Shown: positions 23,841 through 32,627 of the stretch, in pieces
How positions within the stretch are numbered: position 1 is the first letter of the stretch
Layout of the letters: each line of letters begins with the position of its first letter
From: Mycobacterium ostraviense
GTDB lineage: Bacteria > Actinomycetota > Actinomycetes > Mycobacteriales > Mycobacteriaceae
Direction of reading: 5' to 3'
Length of the DNA: 64,000 nt
NCBI RefSeq assembly: GCF_002705925.1
Contig: NZ_NKRE01000001.1
Location: 3,194,962 to 3,258,961, forward strand
Made by a program: the position numbers and the translations under genes
The notes under the pieces: generated by a model
What the model saw: the letters and a program-made list of their open reading frames with translations, nothing else
Database searches by the model: none
What the model was told of the DNA's origin: nothing

Positions 23841-25121
23841 GTGGACACTGCAGGCGTTGGCACGGGCGATATCGGTGACATCGACTTCGCCGATCTGACC
23901 TCACCCACGCTGACCGACGTGCAGCGCCAGGTGTTGGACTTCACCGAGTCGCGTCGCATCCGGTTCGACGTCGACCAGATGCTGGCCGAGGCGATCGACC
24001 AGGCAGGAGCCGACGACCTGGACGACACCGACGGCTTCGGTGACCGGCTGGCCGCGCACGTGGCGGCCATCGAGGGCGACGCAGGGCTGACCCAGCTCAC
24101 CCGCGGCACCTTGCGGCAACGAGCGGTTCGGTTGCTGCGCAACCGCTTGTCGCTGACCGACCTGGTCAAGCGCTATCCCGAGATCGAATCGATCCCGATC
24201 GAGAAGCCCTTCATCGTGGTCGGGATGCCGCGATCCGGTACCACGCACTTGGTCAACCTGATCGCCGCGGATCCACGCCGGCGCGCGCTGCCCTACTGGG
24301 AAAGCCAGGAACCTATTCCGGCCCGCGGCCAAGGCCCCGACATCTTCGGAGTGGACCCTCGCTACACCCGGACCAAGCAAGAGCACGACGCGCTCATGGT
24401 GACCGCCCCGGTGGTGGCCGCCATGCACGACCGCTTCCCCGAGGCCATCGAGGAGGAGGTGGAACTCCTCGACCTGGATATGGCCTCCTATGTGCTGGAA
24501 TGGCATGCCCGGGTGCCGGACTGGCGCGACTACTATCTGGCGCTCGACCAACACCGCCACTACGCGTATCTGAAAAAGGTGTTGCGGGCGTTGACGTTTC
24601 TGCGCGGCCCGCGCACCTGGGTCCTCAAGAGCCCGCAGCATGGTGAGCAGCTCGGCCCCTTGATGGCGACCTTTCCCGACGCGACAGTGGTTTTCACCCA
24701 TCGCGATCCCGTTGCGGTGATCCAGTCGGCGATCACCATGATGGCCTACTCTGACCGGCTGCGCCGTAACAGCATCGACGCCGCCTGGCTGCTGGACTAC
24801 TGGAGCGACCGAGTGCAGCGGCTGCTGCGCGCCTGCGTGCGCGACCGCGCCCTGGTGCCGCCCGAGCGCAGCATCGACATCGGCTTCCACCAGCTGAACG
24901 GCAACGAAATACCGTTGCTCGAAGAGCTTTACCGGCGCGGGGGAGTCGAATTGACCCCCGAGGTGCGCGGGCGCTTTCAGCAGTACCTCGACGGCAATCC
25001 CCGCGGCAAGCACGGCCGGATCCGTTACGACCTGCAACGCCACTTCGGTAACTCGGCCGACCAACTCCGCGAACGGTTCGGCTTCTATTTCGACAGATTC
25101 GACGTCCGCGCCGAGTCCTGA
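23841..25121 (+). CDS. Sulfotransferase-family protein
   Basis: 426 residues from GTG 23841. The PAPS 5'-phosphosulfate loop GMPRSGTTHLVNLIAADP is at about residue 130, and a later VLKSPQHGEQLGPLMATFPDATVVFTHRDPVAVIQS holds the Arg/Ser 3'-phosphate contact region. The long N-terminus and FRYDLQRHFG end match the mycobacterial Stf-like sulfotransferase_3 group. It should transfer sulfate from PAPS to an alcohol or glycolipid acceptor. It starts a three-gene operon with an alkyl-sulfatase-like protein and an SDR. Confidence 0.85.
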   Translation: MDTAGVGTGDIGDIDFADLTSPTLTDVQRQVLDFTESRRIRFDVDQMLAEAIDQAGADDLDDTDGFGDRLAAHVAAIEGDAGLTQLTRGTLRQRAVRLLRNRLSLTDLVKRYPEIESIPIEKPFIVVGMPRSGTTHLVNLIAADPRRRALPYWESQEPIPARGQGPDIFGVDPRYTRTKQEHDALMVTAPVVAAMHDRFPEAIEEEVELLDLDMASYVLEWHARVPDWRDYYLALDQHRHYAYLKKVLRALTFLRGPRTWVLKSPQHGEQLGPLMATFPDATVVFTHRDPVAVIQSAITMMAYSDRLRRNSIDAAWLLDYWSDRVQRLLRACVRDRALVPPERSIDIGFHQLNGNEIPLLEELYRRGGVELTPEVRGRFQQYLDGNPRGKHGRIRYDLQRHFGNSADQLRERFGFYFDRFDVRAES

Positions 25122-25143
25122 CCCGATGAAGGAGACTACAGCG

Positions 25144-26376
25144 ATGTTCGAACCGGTTTATCTCAGCCGGCCCGGCGCCGACGAGATACGCCCGGCGGCC
25201 GCCGAACGGGCTGAGGAGCTCGCCCCGGGCCTGTGGTGCTCGCCGGGCCTGTCGAATGCCTACCTGCTGACCACCGGCGACGGCCGGGTGATCGTCAACA
25301 CCGGCATGGGTTTCGAGGGGCCGGTGCACCGCGCCAACTTCGACGCCGTCGACAACTCGCCGGTGCGCTACATCATCCTCACCCAGGGCCACGTCGACCA
25401 TGTCGGCGGTCTGGACAGCGTCCGTGATCCCGATACCGTCGTTGTCGCGCAGGAGAATTGGACTCTGTGGCGCGACGACAACGAACGTCTCATCCGGTAT
25501 CGCGCCAGCCGCAGCGCTTTCGCCTTCAAGGACACCCTGAAGACCGGTATCGAAGCGATTCAACGCCGCCTGGGCACCAGCCGCCTGCCCGCTCAGAGCG
25601 TCCCGGCCGTCGATCTCGACTTCGAGGACACCCTCACGCTGGAGGTCGGTGGCCGGCGGATCGAATTGCTGGCGGCTCCGGGCGGAGAAACCACCGACTC
25701 ACTCGTCGTGTGGCTGCCTGACGAGCGAATATGCCTGTGCGGCAACACTTTCGGCCCGGTCTTCGGGCACGTGCCCAACCTCGTCACCATTCGCGGTGAT
25801 CGCTACCGAGACGCCCTGACCGCCATCTCCTCGATCGAGCGGGTTCGCGACCTGCAACCCGAGCTGCTGGTGACCGGCCACTTCGCGCCGATCAGCGGTG
25901 CCGACCGCATCAATGCCGAGCTGACCCGGCTGCGCAATGCCGTCCAACACATCCACGACCAGACCGTCGCCGGGATGAACGCCGGAAAGGACGTCGCGAC
26001 GCTGATGCGTGAGATCAGCCTGCCACCGGAACACGACGTGGGCCAAGGCTACGGAAAGGTCGCCTGGGATGTGCGGGCGATCTGGGAGAACTACTCGGGC
26101 TGGTTTCATCACCGCTCGACGACCGAGCTTTACTCCGTCGGCTTCGACGCCGTCGCGGCAGACGTCGTCGAATTGGCCGGCGCCGACGCACTGCTGGATC
26201 GGGCGCGCGCGCACCTGGCCGCCGGACGGCCGCTGCACGCCATCCACCTCGCCGAGTTGGTGCCCAACGATCAGGCGCGCGCACTGCTCAGACAAGCCCA
26301 CCAGACACTGCTGGCCGACAGTACGAACTTCTGGGAAAGCGCATGGCTCGAGCACCAGATAGCGAGCAACTCATGA
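25144..26376 (+). CDS. Metallo-beta-lactamase-fold alkyl-sulfatase-like hydrolase
   Basis: 410 residues. AAGGAG 9 bases ahead of ATG 25144 decides the start over ATG 25126. Metal motif TQGHVDHVGG (first His of the usual HxHxDH replaced by Gln-Gly, so HVDH only), later GGETTDSLVVWLP and TGHFAPISGADR. The C-terminal 130 residues contain the alkyl-sulfatase dimerisation region (WENYSGWFHHRSTTELY, ELAGADALLDRARAHLAAG). It lacks the SCP2-like domain of the 626-residue sulfatase at 5227. Activity may be altered by the incomplete metal motif. Located 22 bp after the sulfotransferase. Confidence 0.8.
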   Translation: MFEPVYLSRPGADEIRPAAAERAEELAPGLWCSPGLSNAYLLTTGDGRVIVNTGMGFEGPVHRANFDAVDNSPVRYIILTQGHVDHVGGLDSVRDPDTVVVAQENWTLWRDDNERLIRYRASRSAFAFKDTLKTGIEAIQRRLGTSRLPAQSVPAVDLDFEDTLTLEVGGRRIELLAAPGGETTDSLVVWLPDERICLCGNTFGPVFGHVPNLVTIRGDRYRDALTAISSIERVRDLQPELLVTGHFAPISGADRINAELTRLRNAVQHIHDQTVAGMNAGKDVATLMREISLPPEHDVGQGYGKVAWDVRAIWENYSGWFHHRSTTELYSVGFDAVAADVVELAGADALLDRARAHLAAGRPLHAIHLAELVPNDQARALLRQAHQTLLADSTNFWESAWLEHQIASNS

Positions 26377-27122
26377 CCGCGCGGGTGAGCTTCGACTTCA
26401 CCGGAACCACCGCCCTGGTCACCGGTGGCACCAGCGGCATCGGACACGCGATCGCGACGCTGTTCCGCGATGCCGGGGCGGAGGTCGCGGTCACCGGAAC
26501 CAAGCCGGCCGCAGCCGACTACGAGACAGACCTGTCGGGCATGACGTATCACCGGCTGCATCTGGTCGATGCCGATTCGGTGGACCGGTTGGTGCAGCGT
26601 GTCTCCAGACTGGACGTGCTCGTCAACAACGCCGGCGCGAACTTCCCCGGTGGGCTCGACGAATCCAAGCCGGATGGGTTCGACACGTCGGTGACTCTCA
26701 ACCTGACCGGTCCCTACCGATTGACGGTCGGCCTTCGCCGCGCCTTGAAGGCGTCGACGGCGTCCGGGGGTGCCAGCGTGGTCAACATGGCATCCATGTC
26801 TGCGCTGCGAGCGGTGCCGCTGGTACCCGGCTACGGCGCCGCCAAGGCGGGGATCATCTCGATCACCAGGAATCTCGCGGTCAAGTGGGCCCCGATGGGA
26901 ATCCGGGTGAACGCGGTGGCACCGGGCACCATCGATACCCCGATGACCGCACCCATGCACATCGCGCCCGAGTTGGTGGCGGCGGAGCTGGCGCATATTC
27001 CGTTGCGACGTTTCGGATCGGTCGGTGAGATCGCGCCCACGGTCGCCTTCTTGTGCACCGAGCACAGCAGCTACACCACCGGCGCCGTCTTCGTCGTCGA
27101 CGGCGCCTCGGACTGTGTCTGA
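26373..27122 (+). CDS. Short-chain dehydrogenase/reductase of the sulfo-operon
   Basis: 249 residues from ATG 26373, overlapping the previous stop (ATGA). NAD-binding GGTSGIGHAIATLF, NNAGANFPGG, Ser in VNMASMSALRA, catalytic YGAAKAG, and a C-terminal SSYTTGAVFVVDGAS define a complete classical SDR. Its place after a sulfotransferase and an alkyl-sulfatase-like enzyme suggests oxidation of the alcohol released from, or used for, a sulfate ester. Substrate unknown. Confidence 0.85.
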   Translation: MTARVSFDFTGTTALVTGGTSGIGHAIATLFRDAGAEVAVTGTKPAAADYETDLSGMTYHRLHLVDADSVDRLVQRVSRLDVLVNNAGANFPGGLDESKPDGFDTSVTLNLTGPYRLTVGLRRALKASTASGGASVVNMASMSALRAVPLVPGYGAAKAGIISITRNLAVKWAPMGIRVNAVAPGTIDTPMTAPMHIAPELVAAELAHIPLRRFGSVGEIAPTVAFLCTEHSSYTTGAVFVVDGASDCV

Positions 27123-27201
27123 TTGTCAGATGGAGCCGGCCCGTTGCTGCTTGGGAACCCGCTCTCCGACACCCGTGAGGCGCTGAGCGCCCCGCGTCGG
27201 C

Positions 27202-27585
27202 TCAGAAACCGAACGACGGGGGCATCTCGCTGACCAGTACCGGGAGCGAGATCGCTCCGGTGTCGGCAGTCACCACCAATACCCAACGGCCGTCGACAGG
27301 CAAGCGCAGCTGGATCTCGAAGAAGGCGAACCCGGGAAACTCGGCGACGGCCGCTTCGGGCACTTCGAACTGCAGGCGGATTGTCTCGGCATCCGCGGGA
27401 GGCCTTGCCTCGATGTTGAGCTGCCGGTCGTCCGAACTGCCCGGCTCCGACTGCGTCAGCACCACTAAGACAAACCGGGCCAACCTGTCCGGCCCGACCG
27501 CAAATCGCGATAGCACGCCGCCCTGCACGTTGAGTTTGTTGTCCACCACGGCAGCGGCGTCGGCCAGGAAGGCACCCGTAAGTAT
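27202..27585 (-). CDS. Conserved small protein (Rv3747 type), paralogue of 22869-23228
   Basis: 127 residues from GTG 27585, matching the length I recall for Rv3747. FLADAAAVVDNKLNVQGGVLSRF, FVLVVLTQSEPG and LRLPVDGRWVLVVTADTGAISLPVLVSEMP parallel the paralogue 4 kb away almost segment by segment. In H37Rv the two are neighbours (from memory); here a five-gene stretch including the sulfotransferase operon lies between them. Function unknown. Confidence 0.75.
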   Translation of the reverse strand: MLTGAFLADAAAVVDNKLNVQGGVLSRFAVGPDRLARFVLVVLTQSEPGSSDDRQLNIEARPPADAETIRLQFEVPEAAVAEFPGFAFFEIQLRLPVDGRWVLVVTADTGAISLPVLVSEMPPSFGF

Positions 27586-27999
27586 CACGCCGCTGAACCT
27601 AACACGCAGCCAGCGAGCCCGAGGGGCCAATCTGGCCCTTGACGGCGATCGCCCGTGTCGGCGCCGGCCCCGTTGGCCCGCGAAATTTTTTGGGGTGCAG
27701 GTGAACCGAAACGGTGCTAAGACGGTGGATTGTGCAGAGGTTGGGCGCGGACGTGCGGGACGCCGCCACGAACGTCATCCGACACCACCGTTTTCGAGGG
27801 CCGTTTTCGAGGGCCGCTTTCGAGCCGCGGCGATGCCAAGGCTCGCCGAGCAGTGGACTACGGAGTTCTTGGGTAGGACCGATTTTCGAGATTTGCAGAT
27901 GAAAACTATTCTGTACTACTACTATCGCTACTGACATCGTTTAGGCCCCGGTTACCTCGTCGCTGACCACCACTGACTGGCGCTATACAGGAGAAACAC
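27586..27999. other. Intergenic region with 13-bp tandem repeat
   Basis: No gene is supported in these 414 bases. They contain three tandem units of GTTTTCGAGGGCC at 27790-27826 (third copy degenerate) and a TACTAC-rich stretch near 27913-27935. It should include the PE34 promoter; a usable ribosome site (AGGAGA) precedes ATG 28000. Confidence 0.45.
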
Positions 28000-28335
28000 A
28001 TGCAGTCGATGTCTATCGATCCGGCAGCCGCCGACATCGGTGCGCAGGTTGCCGACAACGCCTCCCAGGGACTGCAGGCCGGTGCGACGGCATCGACCCC
28101 GCTGACCTCACTGCTGCCCGCAGGAGCCGACGAAGTCTCGGCCCAGGCGGTGGCCGCGTTCACGGCGGAGGCCGCTTCGCTGCTAGCTCTCAATCAAGCG
28201 GCGCAAGAAGAGCTGCGACGGGCCGGAGAAGCCTTCGCCGACATCGCGCGGATGTACACCGATGCCGACGCCGCTGCGGCCACCAGCCTGACCGGCGTGG
28301 GACTGCTGCCCGGTTTCCGGATGGCGGCCGGCTAG
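28000..28335 (+). CDS. PE34: PE-family protein PE34 (PE domain only)
   Basis: 111 residues, equal to the H37Rv PE34 length I recall. It is a PE35-like PE domain (MQSMSIDPAAADIGAQVADNASQGL, PAGADEVSAQAVAAFTAEAASLL) ending in a short helical tail, with a YTDADAAAATS segment in the position of the YxxxD/E type VII secretion signal. No PPE partner gene follows, although PE proteins usually act with one. It would be exported by an ESX system if paired elsewhere. Confidence 0.85.
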   Translation: MQSMSIDPAAADIGAQVADNASQGLQAGATASTPLTSLLPAGADEVSAQAVAAFTAEAASLLALNQAAQEELRRAGEAFADIARMYTDADAAAATSLTGVGLLPGFRMAAG

Positions 28336-28399
28336 CCGCCGCACGGCATACCGGTCGCGGCTTCGCGGATCCGCGGCCGGAAAGCGCGATACTGGGCAG

Positions 28400-28798
28400 G
28401 TGCCTGAACGCCAGCCTGACCGCAACGTGCTGGGCGGCCCCCTGCAACCGTGCGGTGCCGACCCGCTGACCGGCTTCTATCGAGACGGCTGCTGTTCCAC
28501 CGGTCCAGAAGACCTGGGCCGCCATACCATCTGCGCAGTCGTGACCGCCGAATTCCTCGAGCATCAGCGCTCGATCGGCAACGACCTGTCGACGCCCGTT
28601 CCCGAGTACCGCTTCCCGGGGCTGCTCCCGGGCGACCGCTGGTGTGTCACCGCGATGAATTGGCTACGGGCTCACCATGATGGCTGCGCGGCTCCGGTGG
28701 TACTAGCCGCCACCCACGAGCGCACTCTCGAGGTCGTCGCGCTCGAGACGCTGCAGGAGCACTCCGTCGACGTGCCCGACGATCTGACCGGCTTATAG
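28400..28798 (+). CDS. DUF2237-family protein (Rv3745c position)
   Basis: 132 residues from GTG 28400. RNVLGGPLQPCGADPLTGFYRDGCCSTGPEDLGRHTICAVVTAEFLEHQRSIGNDLSTP is the DUF2237 signature, with conserved cysteines (PCG, DGCC, HTIC). The CTAMNW and YL-type C-terminal strand are present. Function unknown; the Cys cluster suggests metal or redox chemistry. It lies 64 bp after PE34 in the same direction. Confidence 0.82.
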   Translation: MPERQPDRNVLGGPLQPCGADPLTGFYRDGCCSTGPEDLGRHTICAVVTAEFLEHQRSIGNDLSTPVPEYRFPGLLPGDRWCVTAMNWLRAHHDGCAAPVVLAATHERTLEVVALETLQEHSVDVPDDLTGL

Positions 28799-29109
28799 CG
28801 CATCAGCTTGGGCCAAGGCTGCGCGGCTTCGGGCATCGCTGCTGTGACCCACACGACAACTGGGTGTCCTCAATTGTCAAAAGTTTGTCGTCTGTTGTCA
28901 AGACGCGAGTTGCGGCGTGCGGCAAGGTGTGTTGGATGGTTCAGCCACCTCCCCTCGGACGGCGAGATCCGCGGGACACAGATCCCACCCGAACAGGCAT
29001 GGTCCAAGCGGCGTCGAGCACTTATACGGCAATTCGATTCGGGCACAAAGTGATCGAGGCAGCGTGGTGCAGCTAACCGGCCCATGGGGGCCATGAGGGG
29101 AGTACACGG
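28799..29109. other. Intergenic region, no gene seen
   Basis: These 311 bases contain only short overlapping frames without recognisable homology or coding bias. The GAGGGGAG at 29096-29103 serves as ribosome-binding site for the next gene. Confidence 0.45.
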
Positions 29110-30468
29110 ATGGAACTGATGTCACCGGTCGACGCGCTGTTTCTGGCCGCGGAGTCGCGCGAGCATCCGCTGCACGTTGGGGCGCTGCAGCTGTTCCAGC
29201 CGCCCGCGGGCGCCGGCCGGGCATTCGTGCGCGAGACCCACCGAGCGATGCTCGAATGCCAAGACATAGCACCGCTTTTCCGTAAGCGGCCGAGCTCTTT
29301 GCATGGCTCGCTCGCCAACGTCGGCTGGTCCACCGACGACGACGTCGACCTCGGGTACCACGTGCGACGCTCCGCCTTGCCGGCGCCGGGCCGGGTGCGC
29401 GAGCTGCTGGAGCTCACCTCGAGGCTGCACGCCAACCTCCTCGATCGCCATCGGCCGCTGTGGGAAACACACGTGATCGAAGGCCTCGAGGATGGGCGGT
29501 TTGCGATCTACTCGAAAATGCATCACGCGCTGATCGACGGTGTATCCGGACTCACGCTGATGCGGCAGTCACTTTCGGCCGATCACGACGACACCGACTT
29601 CCGGGCGGTGTGGTCGCCCGCACCCTCGCGCTCCTCGCGCAGCCAGCTACGCCCCGGGGGGCTGCGCCGACTCGGTGGAATGCTGGCATCCGTTGGCGGG
29701 CTTGCCCCGTCGACGCTTCGGTTGGCGCGTTCCGCGTTGCTGGAACAGCAGCTGACATTGCCCTTCGGGACGCCGCGCACCATGCTGAATGTCGCCGTCG
29801 GCGGGGCGCGGCGCTGCGCGGCCCAGTCCTGGGAGCTGGACCGGGTCAAGACGGTCAAAGACGCTGCCGGAGTGAGCCTTAACGACGTGGTGCTGGCGAT
29901 GTGCGCCGGGGCGCTGCGGGCCTACCTCGACGACAACGACGCCCTGCCGGACGCGCCGCTGGTGGCGATGGTGCCGGTAAGCCTTCGCAACGATCACGAC
30001 TCGGTGGGCGGAAATATGGTCGGGGCGGTGTTGTGCAACCTGGCTACCCATCTCGACGACCCGGCGGACCGCGTGGACGTCATTCATGCGTCGATGCGCG
30101 ACAACAAGAAAGTCCTGTCACAGCTGCCTCGGGCGCAAGCGATGGCGCTGTCACTGCTGCTGTTGAGCCCGGCTGCGCTCAATACCGTGCCCGGCCTGAC
30201 CAAGGTGACTCCGCCGCCGTTCAACGTGTGCGTCTCGAACGTGCCCGGCGTTGGCGAGCCGCGATACTGCAACGGCGCCAAGATGGTCGGCAACTACCCA
30301 ATGTCCCTCGTGCTCGACGGTCAAGCGCTCAACATCACTTTGACCAGTACCGCCGACAGTCTGGACTTCGGGCTCGTGGGCTGCCGCCGTAGCGTCCCGC
30401 ACCTGCAGCGGGTGCTCGGACACCTGGAGACTTCGCTGAAAGAACTGGAGCGCGCAGTCGGCCTCTGA
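29110..30468 (+). CDS. Wax ester synthase/diacylglycerol acyltransferase (Rv3740c position)
   Basis: 452 residues. The catalytic HHxxxDG motif is present as MHHALIDGVSGL at about residue 140; other WS/DGAT landmarks are RRSALPAPGR, LLDRHRPLWETHVIEG, VSLNDVVLAMCAGALRAYL, VPVSLRND, and NVPGVGEPRYCNGAKMVGNYPMS. It should esterify diacylglycerol or fatty alcohol with acyl-CoA at membrane or lipid-body surfaces. It occupies the place of Rv3740c by gene order. It is strikingly similar to the paralogue at 45074, even in the opening MELM...D..FL.AESREHP.HVG. Confidence 0.88.
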   Translation: MELMSPVDALFLAAESREHPLHVGALQLFQPPAGAGRAFVRETHRAMLECQDIAPLFRKRPSSLHGSLANVGWSTDDDVDLGYHVRRSALPAPGRVRELLELTSRLHANLLDRHRPLWETHVIEGLEDGRFAIYSKMHHALIDGVSGLTLMRQSLSADHDDTDFRAVWSPAPSRSSRSQLRPGGLRRLGGMLASVGGLAPSTLRLARSALLEQQLTLPFGTPRTMLNVAVGGARRCAAQSWELDRVKTVKDAAGVSLNDVVLAMCAGALRAYLDDNDALPDAPLVAMVPVSLRNDHDSVGGNMVGAVLCNLATHLDDPADRVDVIHASMRDNKKVLSQLPRAQAMALSLLLLSPAALNTVPGLTKVTPPPFNVCVSNVPGVGEPRYCNGAKMVGNYPMSLVLDGQALNITLTSTADSLDFGLVGCRRSVPHLQRVLGHLETSLKELERAVGL

Positions 30469-30717
30469 CGACCTGGCCAGCTCCAAACCTTCCGTCACTG
30501 CGTCACAACGAATTTCGCTCACCCACGGGCAATTGCCGTCCGGCCGGCCCGTGCCCGGCAGCTACCGCCATGCAGCCGAACAATCAATTTGACGTGCGCG
30601 AAACCTGCGTCATCGTAGCCTATCTCAACAGTTGATAAGGGGTATAGCGCGTGAGATTTATATTCGGTCGTATGTGCCGCGCCGGTAGATCAGGCGCCTC
30701 GGAAGGAGTATTCGGTG

Positions 30718-30963
30718 ATGACGCTGCGAGTGGTGCCCGAAGGTCTGGCGGCGGCCAGCGCGGCAGTGGAGGCGTTGACGGCTCGGCTCGCGGCCGCGCA
30801 GGCGGCCGCCGCACCGTTGCAGTTTTTCGATTGTGGCGATGGCTTCGGCGAGGTCGTCGATTTGGCGTCGGTGGCGATGAGTGCGACGCACGATGCGTAC
30901 GATTCCCCCGGCATGGCTCGTATCCGTGCATCCGGTGGTGTACGGAAGGCGCTGCGCGACTGA
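30718..30963 (+). CDS. Truncated, chimeric PE protein
   Basis: 81 residues; GGAAGGAG precedes ATG 30718 (GTG 30715 possible). The first 33 residues, [20 protein letters not shown] onward to AAAAP, match the PE5/PE15 N-terminus, but the next 48 residues ([23 protein letters not shown]...) are not a PE continuation and include neither the PPAAD loop nor the second PE helix. It looks like a PE gene cut after its first helix and fused in frame to unrelated coding sequence. It lies where H37Rv carries PPE66/PPE67. Probably non-functional as a PE partner. Confidence 0.55.
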   Translation: MTLRVVPEGLAAASAAVEALTARLAAAQAAAAPLQFFDCGDGFGEVVDLASVAMSATHDAYDSPGMARIRASGGVRKALRD

Positions 30964-31352
30964 CCAATAGGCGATTTCCAGTCGCGATAGCGCCGGTGCT
31001 AGCGCACTTGAGAATCGCCTAATGGCCAGCCCACGGTACTGATGTGGCTCATGTGATTACTGATGCCGTGCCAACCAGCGCCACTACGCGCGCTGCGCGC
31101 CGCCGACGACGATGCAAACAGCCCTACGTTGGCCGCCGCGTGCGCCTTTCGTGCCGGCGCCAAACCCGGTAGCGCCCCGCCGCTGGCCGGGTTGGTTGCG
31201 CAACACGGTAACCACCGCGCGGCGCTGACGTGGTTGAATCCGCTGTCGACACAGCGACTCGACGGGCGCACCAGGCTGACCAGGGACGTGCTCGGCCGGC
31301 TGAATTGGCTCACCGTGTGATACCCCGTGCAAACGATCCGCGCGTGAGCCGC
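30964..31352. other. Intergenic or decayed region
   Basis: No recognised gene. A frame at 31063-31320 is open but shows no identifiable family and may be chance in GC-rich DNA. Remnants of the PPE genes expected here were not recognised. Confidence 0.4.
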
Positions 31353-32438
31353 TCAGGCCCGTGCGAATGCCGGCAGCCGGGTCCGGTTTCGGTAGGCCGC
31401 CGGCCCGGCCCCGAACCAGCGCTTGCAGGAGCGCGTCAACACGCTCTGCTCGGCATAGCCCAATTCCCTGGTCAGGTGCGACAGGCTGATACCGGTCGTG
31501 CGCAGGTAGCGGTCGGCGGTGTCTTTGCGGACTTGATCGACCAGCACCGCGAAGGTAGTGCCTTCGTCGGCAAGCCTGCGCTGCAACGTCTTCGGATGCA
31601 GGTGGAATTGCTCGGCTACCAGATCGAGGGTCGCGGCCCCGGTGGGCAGTAATTGGCGAACGATGGCGCGTACCGATTCCACGATCCCGGCGCCCAGTGG
31701 GGTGATGCTGCTCAGGTAGTCGACCACTGCGCGGTGGGCGACGTCGTCTCGGTTCAACGGCCGGCTCAGGTCCGCGGTGCGCACGGTGAATCCGCTCCGG
31801 CGTTCGGCGAAGTACGGCGTGCAGCCGAAATACTGCGCGTAGTCGGCCGGGGCGGTAACCGGGTCGTGGGATAGGTGCACCGCAAGCGGGGCGTAGTCGT
31901 TACCCATCAGCAGGCGTAACACCCCGAGCGAGACGCCCAACGCCAGTTCCAGGGTCTGCGGACAGGGAATCGCTTCGTCGAGGAGGAACTGGATTCCGAT
32001 GAATGACCGCTGCGCATCGGCCGACGAGGTGATCTGTATGCGGATAACCGGGCTGTACGCCGCCATGAAGGTGCTGAAGATCGACAAGGCGTCGGCCACC
32101 GTCGCGGCGGTTCGAGCGGCCACGCCCACCGGTCCCAGGATCTCGATACTCTGTCGCCGGGCCAACCTGCGCCCGAAATCCGGTGTGGCCGTTGCCTCGG
32201 CGGCCGATTCCATTGCCCTGATCGCCGCGCGGAATGGTATGAACGCGTCGTAGTTGCCGACGTCTCGGTCGCGGATACCCACGGCCCGCAGCAGGCTGGC
32301 CGGGTCACCGCGCAACTCGGCGACCAACTTCGGGTAGTTGGACAGCCCGGTCCCACGCACCACGGACATGCCGTTGACCCTCAGTGGACGGCGCCGCTGT
32401 GTCAAGTAACCCGAGGACCCAAGACGCTGACGGGCCAT
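31353..32438 (-). CDS. AraC-family transcriptional regulator (Rv3736 type)
   Basis: 361 residues from the ATG at 32438; ATG 32369 (MSVVRGTGLSNYPKL) would give 338. N-terminal Arabinose-binding-like domain of the OruR/ArgR subgroup (YDAFIPFRAAIRAMESAAEATATPDFGRRLA) and C-terminal AraC HTH with FHLHPKTLQRRLADEGTTFAVLVDQVRKDTA and LSHLTRELGYAEQSVLTRSCKRWFG. Divergent from the FadD15-like gene (190-260 bp), which it may regulate. Fatty-acid-related ligands are common in this subgroup. Confidence 0.85.
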   Translation of the reverse strand: MARQRLGSSGYLTQRRRPLRVNGMSVVRGTGLSNYPKLVAELRGDPASLLRAVGIRDRDVGNYDAFIPFRAAIRAMESAAEATATPDFGRRLARRQSIEILGPVGVAARTAATVADALSIFSTFMAAYSPVIRIQITSSADAQRSFIGIQFLLDEAIPCPQTLELALGVSLGVLRLLMGNDYAPLAVHLSHDPVTAPADYAQYFGCTPYFAERRSGFTVRTADLSRPLNRDDVAHRAVVDYLSSITPLGAGIVESVRAIVRQLLPTGAATLDLVAEQFHLHPKTLQRRLADEGTTFAVLVDQVRKDTADRYLRTTGISLSHLTRELGYAEQSVLTRSCKRWFGAGPAAYRNRTRLPAFARA

Positions 32439-32627
32439 GTGGAAGCAAACTGCGCAGGCGGCTAGCGTCGGTGGATAATGCTTCGCACCGGACTTGCCGC
32501 CGGCAAATCGGCAGAGGCCAGGAGGTGTTCATCGAAAACCCGTCCACACCGGTGGTGACCGGGCCGTCGGGCAACCGTAACCCATAAGTCGAAATCCAAT
32601 CGCGACCAGCTGCAAGGGACCCAGACC

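Noticed and set aside
31063-31320. Possible 85-residue protein gene
   Set aside because: No ribosome site, no family and no coding bias; likely chance open frame.
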